64,000 nucleotides of DNA from Petaurus breviceps papuanus (Eukaryota > Chordata > Mammalia > Diprotodontia > Petauridae), in NCBI GenBank assembly GCA_028583685.1, contig JAMXIF010000002.1:60367088-60431087 (forward strand). Reading direction: 5' to 3'. The notes beneath the pieces were generated by a model, which saw only the letters and a program-made list of their open reading frames with translations, did not search any database and was not told the DNA's origin. This document shows, one piece after another, positions 1-9,959 of the stretch. A program made the position numbers and the translations under genes. The number at the start of each line of letters is the position of its first letter. Position 1 is the first letter of the stretch.

Positions 1-668
1 AAGCAAAAAGAGGGAGCAGGTGCTTCAAGGAAAGATGAAACCCAACCTGTCATTATTTCAGAAACAAGCCTAACCAGCTTGATGAATGGCATCTAATGGA
101 AAGTCCAGAGAATGTTCTGCAGTGACCATCTCTCAGGCCTCTAGTTTTCTTTCTTTATTTTAAGTCTTCAGCTTTAGTTTTCTTGCTTCTGCCCAAAGCA
201 ATAAAATGGGATGAATATTTTGCTATAAGCTTCTTTTCCAGTGCAGATTCGAGGGGGCCAGAAACATTCCCTAGGGGTAATAAGCTAACAAGCTATTGCT
301 TGGTTCCTTTAATTCCAAATGGCAGTGAACTTCATTTCCAATTTACTTTCTCTTATCTGAGGTTTCTTCCATCTGCTCAGCTGCTGTCCCCCTTCTGGGC
401 TTAGGCAATGAGTTTGGTAAATGTTTTGTGAGGGTCAAATATACAAAGCCCACTCAATCAGGCTGATATCCGAGAGGTGCATTGTGGAGTGGGGGAAGGA
501 ACAAAGGAGGTTGGTTGGGAAGGGAGGACACATAATCCCATAGGTATGGGATGGTGATGAGAATGGGGAATTGGGATGGGAGGAAGGGTTATCAAAAAAT
601 AGAAAGTCGAGGCTGAGGAGCTAAAGCCTTTCATGCTATTGAAAGAGGGAATGGGTAACCCAATCAAT
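1..668. other. Unannotated single-copy-like stretch
   Basis: I see no gene or recognisable repeat here. A weak G-rich patch lies at about 490-600 and the open frames are short. Confidence 0.5.
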
Positions 669-671
669 CAA

Positions 672-800
672 CAGTAAAATGGAGACAATAATGGCACCTA
701 CCTCCCAGAGTTGTGGTGATGATCAAATGAGATATAACTGGAAAGTGGTTAGCACAGTGCCTAACATATGGTAGGAGTCTGATCAACGCTTGTTCTCTTC
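672..800 (+). repeat. CORE-SINE (MIR/MAR1-like) 3' half
   Basis: The segment reads 'aaatggagacaataatggc', 'gttgtggtgatgatcaaatg' and 'gtgcctaacatatggtagg', the usual second half of a MIR/MAR1-type CORE-SINE. The tRNA-like head is absent. It is old and diverged. Confidence 0.75.
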
Positions 801-839
801 AACCAGCATTTAATTTGCATAGTGAATAGGGGCTACACC

Positions 840-1325
840 TGGAGGCAAAAATCAAATCTAGTTTTGGGTACTTATCAGCTGTGTGACCCTGGGCAAGTCA
901 CTTAACCTCTGTTTCCGCTTCAGTTTTATCATCTGTAAAATAGAGATAAAAATAGTACTTACCTCCAAGTGTTGTGAGGATTAAATGAAATAATACAAAG
1001 TATTATAATATAAAATTATAATAATATAAAACAACATATTATATATTAATATATAATATATTAATTATATATAAACATGTCCATTATCATTAATATATAA
1101 TAAAATGATATATTATAAATTAATATAATTATTAGTTTTATATTATATATTATAATATATTAGTTATATATTAATATGTAATATAAAATAATGTATTAAT
1201 TTATATTATGTAATATATTGATTACATTAATATATTATATAATATAATAATAATATAAAATATAAAAAGATATGCAAAATGCTTTTCAAAACTTACAGGG
1301 CTATATAAATGCTATTATTTTTGTT
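840..1325 (+). repeat. MAR1-like SINE split by AT-rich expansion
   Basis: The core 'gctgtgtgaccctgggcaag', 'tcatctgtaaaatagagat' and 'gttgtgaggattaaatgaaa' runs to about 990. The expected 3' end ('gcaaaatgcttttcaaaac ... gctatataaatgctattat') reappears only at about 1270-1320. The roughly 280 bases between are almost pure A/T. The short 'ataatatttgtaaa' segment normally found at this point in the family appears to have been expanded. Confidence 0.75.
993..1272. repeat. AT-rich low-complexity array
   Basis: About 280 bases of near-pure A/T, made of irregular 'tatattaatatataata'-type units, self-complementary and able to form cruciforms. It lies inside the SINE at 840-1325. Confidence 0.9.
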
Positions 1326-1334
1326 ATCACACAC

Positions 1335-1495
1335 CAATCATGTACCATGAATTCTGCTAGTCTCAGAGGATGCAAAGACAAAAATAAAACCTTCTGTGGG
1401 AGACAGCATAAACTTACCAAAACATGCAAAATAAAGGCATGATAAATGGGCAAGAAGGTTAAGCATTTAGGCAGTGAGAGGGGACATATTTTAGT
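1335..1495 (-). repeat. L2/CR1-clade LINE 3' end, antisense
   Basis: The phrases 'ggatgcaaagacaaaaata' and 'tgtgggagacagcataaact' match the reverse complement of the L2-type 3' untranslated region ('...tctcccc...tttgtatcc...'). It is old. Confidence 0.6.
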
Positions 1496-1799
1496 AAGTT
1501 TATTTCTTGTTCTGCAGACCCATATTAATAACACTTAATGTTTGCATAGCAGTGTATTTTTCAAAGTCATTTCTACCTGTTATTCTTAAAGCTGTATCAC
1601 CTATCAAAGTGAATCAATATACCTCAAGAATTTCTTGAAAAGACTAGAGAAGAAAGATCTACAGAATCACTAAAACTATAAAAATATTTAAAATTTTAAA
1701 AATTCTTCCAGTTGATCACGATTTTTGATATTTTTATAGAAGTATTTTGGACTTTTTTACATTTAGTTTTCCCCAATGCACTTTCCTCTTTTCTTCTCA

Positions 1800-2270
1800 G
1801 AGAGTGATTCCATCAAAAAAAAAAATGTCGTTCAGTCATGAATACAAATGTGACCCTATTTGGAGTTCTCTTGGCAAAGATACTAGAAAAGTTTGTCATT
1901 TCATTCTCCATCTTATTTTACAGGGGAGAAACTGAGGCTAAATAACTTGCCCAGGATCAGACATCTAAGAAATGTCTGAGGTCAGATTTGGACTCAGGAA
2001 GATAAGTATTCCTTACTGTAGGCCAAGTTTCATTTATTGACTGTATTTTAGGACCTCCTGGCTTAGACTGAATGTCAATGGTTACTGTTTCTCTTTGGTA
2101 TGGCAGCTATTAAGGTCTTCCCCTCCACACTTGATTTTTTTTTCTTTTTTCTTAGCTAAAGGGGCCATCCCTTGACTCACTTCTTAAAAAGGCCTATTCA
2201 CTGAAAGGGCACTACCTCTCTCTAAGTATGTGAAAAGGCACTCTATCTACTGCACCACCTACTTTTAAAT
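1800..2270 (-). repeat. WSINE1-type SINE, interrupted
   Basis: Antisense SINE: 'tgaccctatttggagttctc', 'cttggcaaagatactagaa', 'gaaactgaggctaaataac' and 'tttggactcaggaagataag' up to about 2018. The tRNA-like head resumes as 'gcactctatctactgcacca' at about 2238. A 220-base non-SINE segment separates the two parts. Confidence 0.75.
2019..2237. mobile_element. Unidentified insertion inside a SINE
   Basis: About 220 bases divide the SINE at 1800-2270 just before its tRNA-like head. The insert contains a T-rich tract (about 2135-2155) and the phrase 'aaaggggccatcccttgact'. I could not assign it to a family, and no clear target duplication is visible. It may be an LTR or DNA-transposon fragment. 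Confidence 0.4.
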
Positions 2271-2349
2271 CTCTAGTATTGAAAAAAAAATTATACCACA
2301 AAATTATATGATAAATGAAGATGTACAATATACTTTTTATCATCCTTTA

Positions 2350-2550
2350 TATCAAGGGTTCTTAACCTTAGAGCCACAAACTTGGGGAGGTTTTCTTTGT
2401 TATTATTTTGACAATTGTATTTCCATATATTTGTTGTCTTTTGTAATTCTGTATTTTTTTTATTCTTTGAAAAGCACATTTTGAAAAAGAGATCATAGAT
2501 GTTACCAGTCTGCCAAAGGGACATAGGACACAAACCAAAAGCCCTGCATT
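2350..2550 (+). mobile_element. Short palindromic MITE (hAT-like), copy 1
   Basis: It starts 'caagggttcttaacctt' and its far end carries 'agtctgccaaagggacatag' and 'agccctgc', the eroded complement of the opening. The same family recurs at 20165-20312 and 46137-46347. The size of about 200 bp and the inverted ends suggest a non-autonomous DNA transposon. Confidence 0.55.
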
Positions 2551-2634
2551 ATGCCATTTTGTTAGCTTAACTACAACAATACTTAGCATTCATATAGAAC
2601 TTTTTTCAAAATGCTTTCATGCATATATTGTTAT

Positions 2635-2790
2635 TTAATTTTCATAACATCCCTACAAGTCAGGCAAGCAGTAATAATTATTTCCATTTTTAGGATAAGA
2701 AAACTGAGGCTTACAAAAAATTAGTTATTTGGCCACAATCACATGACTAGTAGATGGTGGAACTAGGAAAGGAACCAGAACCTTCTCATT
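2635..2790 (-). repeat. MIR-like SINE, antisense
   Basis: 'atttccatttttaggataag', 'aaactgaggcttacaa', 'ggccacaatcacatgactag' and 'tggtggaactaggaa' follow the antisense MIR core order. Confidence 0.65.
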
Positions 2791-2855
2791 ATGTACATAA
2801 AAGTGAGTTTGGCATGTTTGAATTAAAGGGACATTTTACTCAAATAATATTTACT

Positions 2856-3092
2856 CATAGTACAGGGGATAGAGTGCAGGACCTGAACTCAGGAAGATCT
2901 GACTTCAAATCCAACCTCACATTCTTGCTAGCTATATGACCCTGGGCAGGTCACTTAACCTCCATCTGCCTTAGTTTCCTTAAATGTAAAACGGGATTAA
3001 TAAAAACAGCTAGTTCCCAGGGTTGTTATGAGGTCAAATGAAATATTAATAAAGTGTTTATCAGAGTGCCTGGTGCATAGTAGGTTAAAGAA
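2856..3092 (+). repeat. MAR1-like SINE
   Basis: In order: 'acaggggatagagtgcagg', 'tcaaatccaacctcacattc', 'tgaccctgggcaggtcactt', 'gttgttatgaggtcaaatg' and 'gtgcctggtgcatagtagg'. The tRNA-like head, CORE and tail are all present. Confidence 0.85.
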
Positions 3093-3397
3093 ATCCTTGT
3101 CCCTTTTTAGATCTTTTTAAAATGCTGTTACAAAGGGAATAATGAACTATAGAATGCTAAGACAGTTAACATTTCTTATTATTTTCCATTTACAAGAAAC
3201 AGTCAAAAACTTGAGAACTGAAGAAATTCTCAACATGACAGCAAGTCAAAGAGAGTTATTTTTTTTCCTGGACTTAATGTCCTTCACAATTTCAAGCAGA
3301 GGCAGAAAACTGTTAATGTCAACAAAAAGAGAAGAGATTTGCCTGTGACAATCCCTTCTCATTTTTTCCTTTAGTTTGTATGTCTTTTTTAATTTTT
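3093..3397. other. Unannotated spacer
   Basis: No gene or repeat recognised. It ends at the target site of the L1 that follows. Confidence 0.5.
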
Positions 3398-3679
3398 AGA
3401 AAATAGCTGATTCCCCAATTGATAAATGGTCAAAGGATATGAGCAGGCAGTTTTCAGATGAAGAAATTAAAGTTATCTATAGTCATATAAAAAAAAGCTG
3501 TTAATCACTATTGATTAGAGAAATACAAATTTAACAACTCTGAGGTACCTCATCACACCTATCAGATGGGCTAACATGGCAAAACAGGAAAATAATAAAT
3601 GTCAGAGATAATGCGGGAAAATTGGAACACCAATACATTATTAGTGGGGTTGTTAACTGATTCAACCATTCTGGAGGGC

Positions 3680-3760
3680 TACTAGCAAGTGTCTAAGCTT
3701 AGATTTGGACTCAGGAAGAAAAGTCTTCCTTACTATAGGCCTGTTACTCTATCCACACTA
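3680..3760 (-). repeat. SINE fragment replacing L1 sequence
   Basis: 'agcaagtgtctaagcttaga', 'tttggactcaggaagaaaag' and 'actctatccaca' are antisense WSINE1-type sequence. On the right the L1 resumes at 'ccactactagatctttg', while the expected intervening L1 text is missing. It therefore looks like an insertion with deletion, or a patch, rather than a simple insertion. Confidence 0.65.
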
Positions 3761-3961
3761 CCACTACTAGATCTTTGTATCCCAAAGAGATCAGAAAAAC
3801 AGGGAAAACAACCCACATGTACAAAAATATTTATAGCAGCTCTTTCCGTGGTGGCAAAGAATTAGAAATTGAGGTGATGCCCATCAATTAGGGAATGGCT
3901 GAACAAGTTGTGGTATATGAATATAATGGAGTACTATTGTTCCATAAGAAATGGTGAGCAG

Positions 3962-6757
3962 AAGATAGTAGAGTAGAAGGAGCACCTCCCCACTGCCCCA
4001 CCTTCCACCTTTCCCAATCCATGTAAAAAGGGGACTCTAAACAAACTTTGGAGCTGCAGAACCCACAAAATGACACAGAGAAGCTAACCTCCCACTGAGG
4101 ACAGCCCGGCAGGCTAGCAGGAATTGGCCAGCACAGTGCTCTGAGAGCCGAGCCCAGCCCCACGCCAAGGCTTTAGCACCAGGGCGGTCCTGACCAGCTG
4201 CTGGCCAGATGGAATCCAGATCAGCAGCAGCTGTGGCCATTTCCAGATTTATCAACACATAGATGCAAAGGACAAAGTGAGAGGTCAGTGCAGTCTGGAT
4301 TTTGGGGCCCAGTAAATGGGAGTGTATGGCTTTTGCCCCCAGGGCGAGAAGCTACTGAGATGCCAGCACAGCCAGTCAGCATTACGTGGCAGCTTCAGCT
4401 CCTGGCCTGCAGAGTGTAGGGGGACCAAGCACCAGTCTGAGAGGTAATTGCACTCTTGCTTTAACCTTTTTGGATCTGGATTGCAGTCTAGGGTGGAGGT
4501 CCTGGGGTGAGTGTCCAGCTTGCCAGAGCGTGTGGAGACCTCGTGAGGGCACCCATGTAATACCTCCAGCAGCTGAGAAAACCCCAGCATTTGGGACAAA
4601 AGCTCCCCTGTCTGGTGGCAGAGTCCTACTGAGGCAAAAAGCCCAGGGGTCAAGTGACTGAGGGGTGACATGACCAGGCAAAGGAAACAAAGCAGACAGA
4701 AGATTCCAACATTAGACTCCTATTTTGGGGACAAAAAGGAGCAAAGCATGGAACAGGAGGAAAACAGTGAAGTCAGAACTTCTGCACCAAAAGATTCAAA
4801 GGAAAATACAAACTGGTTACAGGCCATAGAGGACCTTAAGAAGCAGATAAGGGAAGTGGAGGAAAAATTGGGAAGAGAAATGAAAACGATGCAAGAAAAT
4901 TACAATAAGAGTCAACAGCCTGACTGAGGAAAATCATACCTCAAAAAATAGACTTACTCAAATGGGAAAAGAGGCTCAAAAAGGCAATGAGGAGAAGAAT
5001 GCCTTAAAAAGCTGAATTTGCCAGATGGAAAAAGAATCTCAAAAGCTCACTGAGGAGAATCATTGCTTCAAAATTAGATTGGAGCAAATGGAAGCTAATG
5101 ACTTCATGAGAAACCAAGATGCTGTTAAACAGATCCAAATAAATGAAAGAATAGAAGGCAATGTGAAATGTCTCATGGGAAAAACCACTGACCTGGAAAA
5201 TAGATCCAGGAGAGAGAATTTAAAAATTATTGGACTACCTGAAAGCCATGATCAAAGTAAGAACCTAGAAAACATCCTCCAAGAAGTTCTCAAAGAAAAC
5301 TGCCCTGAGGTTTTAGAACCAGAGGGCAAAATAGAGGTTGAAAGAATCCACTGATCACCTCCTGAAAAACATCCCAAAAAGAAAATTCCTAGGAATATTA
5401 TAGCCAGGTTCCAGAATTCCCAGATTAAGGAGAGAATATTACAAGCAGCCAGAAATAAACAATTTGAATATTGTGGAAACACAATCAGGATAACCCAGGA
5501 TCTGGCAGCTTCTACACTGAGGGATCGAAGGGCTTGGAATATGATATTCTGGAGGTCAAAGGAGCTGTGATTAAAACCAAGAATCACCCAGCAAAACTGA
5601 GTATCATGTTTGAGGGGAAAATATGGTCATTCAGTGGAATAGAGAACTTTCAAGCATTCTTGCTGAAAAAACCAGAGTTGAATAGAAAATTTGACATTCA
5701 GATACAAGAAGCAAGAGAAGCATGAGAAGGTAAACAGGGAAAATAAATCATAAGCAACTTATCAAAGTTGAACTATTAACATGCCTACATGGAAAACAAT
5801 AAGTATAACTTATGAAACTTTTCTCAGTATTTGAAGGGAACAGAAATATATGTGTGTGTGTCTATGTATGAGGGTATATGGGCATATGAATACATATGTG
5901 AATGTGTGTATATATGTTTACAGGTATACATAGATAGAGGGCACAGGACCAATTTAACAGGAGGGGATGATACTTAAAAGGTGAAATTAAGAGGTGAGGG
6001 GGGAGTATAATGAGAGGAGATGGGGAGAAACAGAGTGGGGTAAACTATCTCATACAGAACAGGCAAGGGAAAATGGTTACAATGGAGGGAAAGAATAGGA
6101 AGGCAAAAGGGAATGGGTCAACCTCATTCCCATTGAATTTGGCTTGAGGAGAGAGTGAAATACACACTAAATAGGGTATCTCACCTTCCAGGAGAGTTGG
6201 GGGGGGAAGGGGATGAGCAGAGGGATGATGGAAGAGAGCGAAGCCTGGGGAGAGGGAAGTTGGAAGTACTCACTTATGAAAAGGGATGGGATCAAAGTAG
6301 AGAATAGAACAAGTGGGAGGTGGGATAGAAAGGAGGTAAATATAGTCAGTCTTTTATAATATATCTACTATGTTTTTGTTTTGCATTAGCCACACAAGTA
6401 CAACCTATATTACTGCTTATCTTCCCAGTAAGGGTGGGTGACAAGGGAGGAAGGGAATGAATCTGGAATTCAAAGTTTTAAAATCAAATACTCAAATATA
6501 TATACTATTATTAATACTCTTTTACATGTAATTGGGAAATATGCTATAAATACACTGGGGCATAGAGATCCACTGGAAAAGTCAAAGGGGGTATGGGAGA
6601 AAATATGGGAGAGAGCAGATTGGAGGAGATGATATCCTGTGGGATCGCTATTTTGGGGCAGTGGGTAGGGGGAAAATGGGGAGAAAATTTGCAACTCAAA
6701 ATCTGGTGGAAATGAATGGTGTAAATCAGAAGTTAATAAAGAATTTGACAAAAAAAA
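3962..6757 (+). mobile_element. HAL1-type element (ORF1-only L1), nearly full length
   Basis: Order: 5'UTR (3962-4669), a broken ORF1 (4670-5725), about 1 kb of 3'UTR and a short A tail ending at 6757. No ORF2 (endonuclease/reverse transcriptase) is present, which defines HAL1, the half-L1 class that moves using L1 proteins in trans. A perfect 16-base TSD, 'aagaaatggtgagcag', lies at 3946-3961 and 6758-6773, within the older L1. The 3'UTR holds two L1-like ends, one at about 6365-6545 with 'ttacatgtaattgggaaata' and one at about 6650-6757 with 'caactcaaaatctggtgga'. A diverged copy lies on the minus strand at 61160-63902 and a 3' fragment at 31383-32195. Confidence 0.9.
4670..5725 (+). pseudogene. 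L1/HAL1 ORF1 (RNA-binding chaperone), broken
   Basis: LINE-1 ORF1 proteins coat the element RNA as trimers. The start ATG at 4670 gives MTRQRKQSRQKIPTLDSYFG. A charged coiled-coil-like part (LKKQIREVEEKLGREMKTMQ) follows, and the frame stops at about 4925. A second frame (5025-5354) carries NRSRRENLKIIGLPES, the signature of the ORF1 RRM-like domain (Transposase_22). A third frame (5471-5725) carries the C-terminal domain, including SIMFEGKIWSFSGIENFQ. The piece frames are 2, 0 and 2, so at least two frameshifts plus stops separate them. Intact length would be about 350 codons. It is a dead copy, not a host gene. Confidence 0.9.
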
Positions 6758-7242
6758 AAGAAATGGTGAGCAGGTGGATTTCAGAAAAACCTGGAAAGAC
6801 TTGCATGAACTGATGCTAAGTGAAGTGAGCAGAAACAGAAGATCAATGTATAAAGTAACAGCAACTTTTTTCAACAACTGACTTTGTTAACACAACCCTT
6901 CTGAGCAAAGCAATGATCTAAGATGATTCCAAAAGACTAATGAGGGAAAATGCTTTCCACATCCAGAAAAAGGACTATGGAGCCTGAATGCAGAAAGAAC
7001 CATACTATTTTCTCTTTTGTTATCATTGCTTTGTGTTTTGTCATAGTTTTTCCCTTTAGTTCTGATTCTTCTTTTACAACATGACTAATGCTTAATATGA
7101 TCAAACATGTATAGCCTATACAGATTGCATGTCATTTTGGGGAGGGGGGCATGGAGGGAAGAAGGTAATTTAGAACTCAAAATCTTATAAAAGTGAATCC
7201 TGAAAATTAAAAATAAATAAAAATTTAAAAGAAAATAGCTGA

Positions 7243-7575
7243 CAAAAATTAAAATGGATTGAATAAAAATTTTGCCACCTGAGACTACATGGTTACATTT
7301 TTTTTTAGTTATCACTGTAAACAGTTACTACTGCTTCTAAAACTTTTTATCATTTTCATGAGCATTTTAAAAAGGAAGATTTGCTCAGATTGAGCCAAGT
7401 TTCTTTAGCCATTCACAATTAAGTTTCTTTCTTGGTTTGGTTTTGACATGTCTCAACTCATACCATTTTTTTTCACCACATGAAACATTTCAAAGCAAGT
7501 GAATGAAGATGAAAAAGTGCTGTGTCTTGCCACCAGAGTATTTGCCAAACTATGTGCTTGCCCTGGCATTTAAGA
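7243..7575. other. Unannotated AT-rich spacer
   Basis: No gene or recognisable repeat seen between the L1 and the next SINE. Confidence 0.5.
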
Positions 7576-7590
7576 CAAGATAGACACATT

Positions 7591-7782
7591 CTGGCTTTTT
7601 GGGGTTTTTTTGTTTTGCTTGGTTTTGTTTTTTCTTTTTTGGGGAGGGGGGAAGGGTGGGCAATTGGGATTAAGTGACTTGCCCAAGGTCACACAGTAAG
7701 TGTCGTGTCTGAGGCTGGATCTGAACTCAGGTCCTCCTGACTCCAGGGCTGGTGCTCTATTCACTGTACCATCTAGCCACCC
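7591..7782 (-). repeat. Young SINE, antisense, with TSD
   Basis: Antisense tRNA-type SINE with a T/G-rich tail, 'aagtgacttgcccaaggtca', 'ctgaactcaggtcctcctga' and 'ctattcactgtaccatctag'. A perfect 15-base TSD, 'caagatagacacatt', lies at 7576-7590 and 7783-7797. The intact TSD and low erosion suggest a comparatively recent insertion. Confidence 0.9.
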
Positions 7783-7811
7783 CAAGATAGACACATTTTA
7801 TTTAGAGAGAT

Positions 7812-8060
7812 TTAAGTGGCACAGTGGGTAGAATGCTGGACTGGAGAAAGGAACACCTAAGTTCAAATCCAGCCTCAGATATTTACTACCTATATGACTC
7901 TTGGCAATTAATCTTCATCTGTCACACTTTCCTCATCTGTAAGGTAGGAATAATAATAGCACAGACCTCTCAGGGTTGTTGTGAGGATGAGATAATATTT
8001 ATAAAGTGCTTTGCAAGCTTTAAAGTATTATATAAATGTTATCTATCATTACTATTATTA
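7812..8060 (+). repeat. MAR1-like SINE, nearly full length
   Basis: Head 'agtggcacagtgggtagaat', 'gttcaaatccagcctcagat', core 'cctcatctgtaaggtagg', and tail 'gttgttgtgaggatgagata' and 'aagtgctttgcaagctttaa'. Confidence 0.85.
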
Positions 8061-8189
8061 TTTGTCTTCATATAGAAAATTTAAGTAGTGTAAGCCAGAA
8101 ACACAGCTGTTAAGTAGGGGCATTTTTTCTTCAGATCCCTAGATTCCCCTCTCTGCTCTCTTTCCTGCAACTATTGAAAAGTCAGAAAC

Positions 8190-8325
8190 TTTTCACACTT
8201 GAGTTTCCTCATCCCTAGAAATGGAGGAACAACAGATTTAGTGTTTAGCTCACAGCTATTGTGAGGATCAAACAAAATCATGCATAGAAAATGCCTGCAA
8301 GTATTAGAATACTTTAAAAATATTA
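8190..8325 (+). repeat. MIR/MAR1-like SINE 3' half
   Basis: 'gagtttcctcatccctagaa' and 'gctattgtgaggatcaaaca' match the CORE-to-tail part. Eroded. Confidence 0.55.
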
Positions 8326-8329
8326 ATTG

Positions 8330-8758
8330 TTTTTATTTTTATTGTTTCTGTTATTTTTTTCCTTGTCTTGCTCAATGAAGTTCAAATAGAAATGATCCTG
8401 GGATAGACCCTAATCCTGATTTATTCTTTTGTGTTTAATGTTCTGTAATTATTATGATATGGCTTCTAATATCTCATTCAATTATTATTGTTATTTCCTC
8501 CCCCACTTTCACAGAGTTTAGAAATTATGATAGGAAGAGGGGAGCAAAGATCAGGTAAAAGATACATAGATATATAATCATTTTGCCATAAACATTTTAT
8601 TCAACTGTGTAAACAATACCAGTCAAATTCTGCTTTTTTTTTAATATTCAGGAAAAACCCTCAGGGGAAAAATACTCCAGGTTTGACACTTTTAATTGAA
8701 GCTTTCAAGGTATTCACATTTTTAAAAGGGACTTAAAGATATATCACAAACCCCAGGA
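8330..8758. other. Unannotated stretch
   Basis: AT-rich sequence with no recognised gene or repeat. Confidence 0.5.
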
Positions 8759-9060
8759 CTTAGAAAAGCATAGATCCTGTCTTTAAAACCTTTGTGTAAA
8801 ATGTCAGTAGTATTTTTCCTATCTCTGCACTCAGTACCTGGGAGAACAGCTGTAATCCATCAAAAAAGCGTGATGACCCCAAGCTCCATTGTTCACCAAA
8901 GCAAATGCCTTCATGCTTAACGCCAAGTTCATCAGCTCTCATTGATGAATATTTATAAAGCATCCCCCCTAGAAGCCTGGTTTTTTTAATTAGACGCTTA
9001 TCGCCAACTTGTTTCAATGCCATCTCACTTTGCTATACTCTCACTTTGCTCTTTTCCCCA
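8759..9060. promoter_or_regulatory. Candidate conserved noncoding segment
   Basis: Repeat-free, mixed-composition sequence with homeodomain-type cores ('tttttttaattagacgctta') and a repeated 'atctcactttgctatactctcactttgct' pattern at about 9022-9051. An 87-codon minus-strand open frame (8760-9023) crosses it but shows no domain I recognise. The proposal that it is conserved is inferred from composition only. Confidence 0.25.
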
Positions 9061-9134
9061 AAGCTTTTAATCAGAAGGTCTCAGAGAAATTTATAAGCAT
9101 TCATGAAAATATATAACAAATCATGGAGTGTTAG

Positions 9135-9300
9135 GATTGGCATGGAATTCAGAGGTCACTTACAGATTACAATTTACAGATGAGGAAATTGATCTTCACC
9201 AAACTTAATTAACTTGACCAAGATCATTCTAGCTAGTCAGTCAGTGGTAGAGTTTAGCTAAATCCCTGACACTCCAAATCCTAGTACATTGTTTTCACAA
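9135..9300 (-). repeat. MIR-like SINE, antisense
   Basis: 'tttacagatgaggaaattga', 'gaccaagatcattctagcta' and 'cagtggtagagtttagct' follow the antisense MIR core. Confidence 0.65.
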
Positions 9301-9349
9301 TATGGCATCCTGACTGTTAGTGGTCCAGGTTTGTTTATTTTTAATTGGT

Positions 9350-9470
9350 ATCAGAGAACTAGTGTCTTGGAGTGCTAGGCTTAGAGTCAGGATGACCTGG
9401 ATTCATACCCTTCCTTAGGTACTAAGCTCTATGATCAACATTGAGTCACTTTATTTCTATGTACTTCTAT
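9350..9470 (+). repeat. SINE head fragment
   Basis: 'cttggagtgctaggcttaga' and 'gtcaggatgacctggattca' are the tRNA-like head region of the WSINE/MAR family. The 3' half is lost. Confidence 0.55.
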
Positions 9471-9484
9471 TCCCTAGGATTTTT

Positions 9485-9650
9485 ATACTAAGATCAATCA
9501 ATCAACCATCAAATATTTATTGAAGGTACTATGTGTCAGGCACTGTTCTGGGGCTGGGGATAAAAGTAAAAAGAATTAAATAATCCCTACTCACAATGAG
9601 CTTACACTGGTTGCAATCTGCATTGATGAAAAGAGTTCCCATAAAAGCAG
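9485..9650 (-). repeat. L2/CR1-clade LINE 3' end, antisense
   Basis: 'atcaatcaatcaaccatcaa', 'tactatgtgtcaggcactgt' and 'ctggggctggggataaaa' are the reverse complement of an L2-type 3' end with its short TGAT tail repeat. Confidence 0.8.
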
Positions 9651-9674
9651 TTTCCTACTTTGCCCAAAGTCACA

Positions 9675-9955
9675 GAACTCCATTTCTCCCCATATGTCCT
9701 TATTCTGTTCAAGGCTCAGGTCAAACACTACTTTATGAAGAAGCTTTTCTTAGTTCATGCCTCCCAAGCTGGTAGTGCCTTCTCTTCCCCTAACATATTA
9801 CTTTTGTATATACTTATATATGTACATGTTATTTCCCACAATAGAATATAAACTCCATGAGGACAAAATTATTTCATTTTTATATTTGTATTCTTAGTAC
9901 ATGGCATATAGTAGTCACTTAATAGATGCTTGTTGATTGATTGATTTTTCCCATA
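9675..9955 (+). repeat. L2/CR1-clade LINE 3' end
   Basis: 'gctcaggtcaaacactactt', 'atagaatataaactccatga', 'acatggcatatagtagtcac' and a terminal 'ttgattgattga' tail. It lies head-to-head with the antisense copy just upstream. Confidence 0.85.
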
Positions 9956-9959
9956 TGTG

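Larger units (their letters stand above)
3411..7229 (+). mobile_element. 5'-truncated L1 (3' end), split by HAL1
   Basis: L1 sequence starts in the ORF2 C-terminal region ('ttccccaattgataaatggtc') and runs to the 3'UTR and A-rich tail ('aactcaaaatcttataaaag'). It is interrupted at 3962-6757 by a HAL1. A 13-base TSD, 'agaaaatagctga', flanks the whole unit at 3398-3410 and 7230-7242, so both ends are original. The L1 itself covers 3411-3961 and 6774-7229, about 1 kb. A SINE fragment at 3680-3760 replaces part of ORF2. Confidence 0.9.

Noticed and set aside
4285-4690. Frames of 91-128 codons on both strands at 4.28-4.69 kb
   Set aside because: They lie in the GC-rich 5'UTR of the HAL1 and match no protein family.
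6470-6877. 135-codon minus-strand frame
   Set aside because: It runs antisense through the HAL1 3'UTR and across its target site into the older L1, so it cannot be a real gene.
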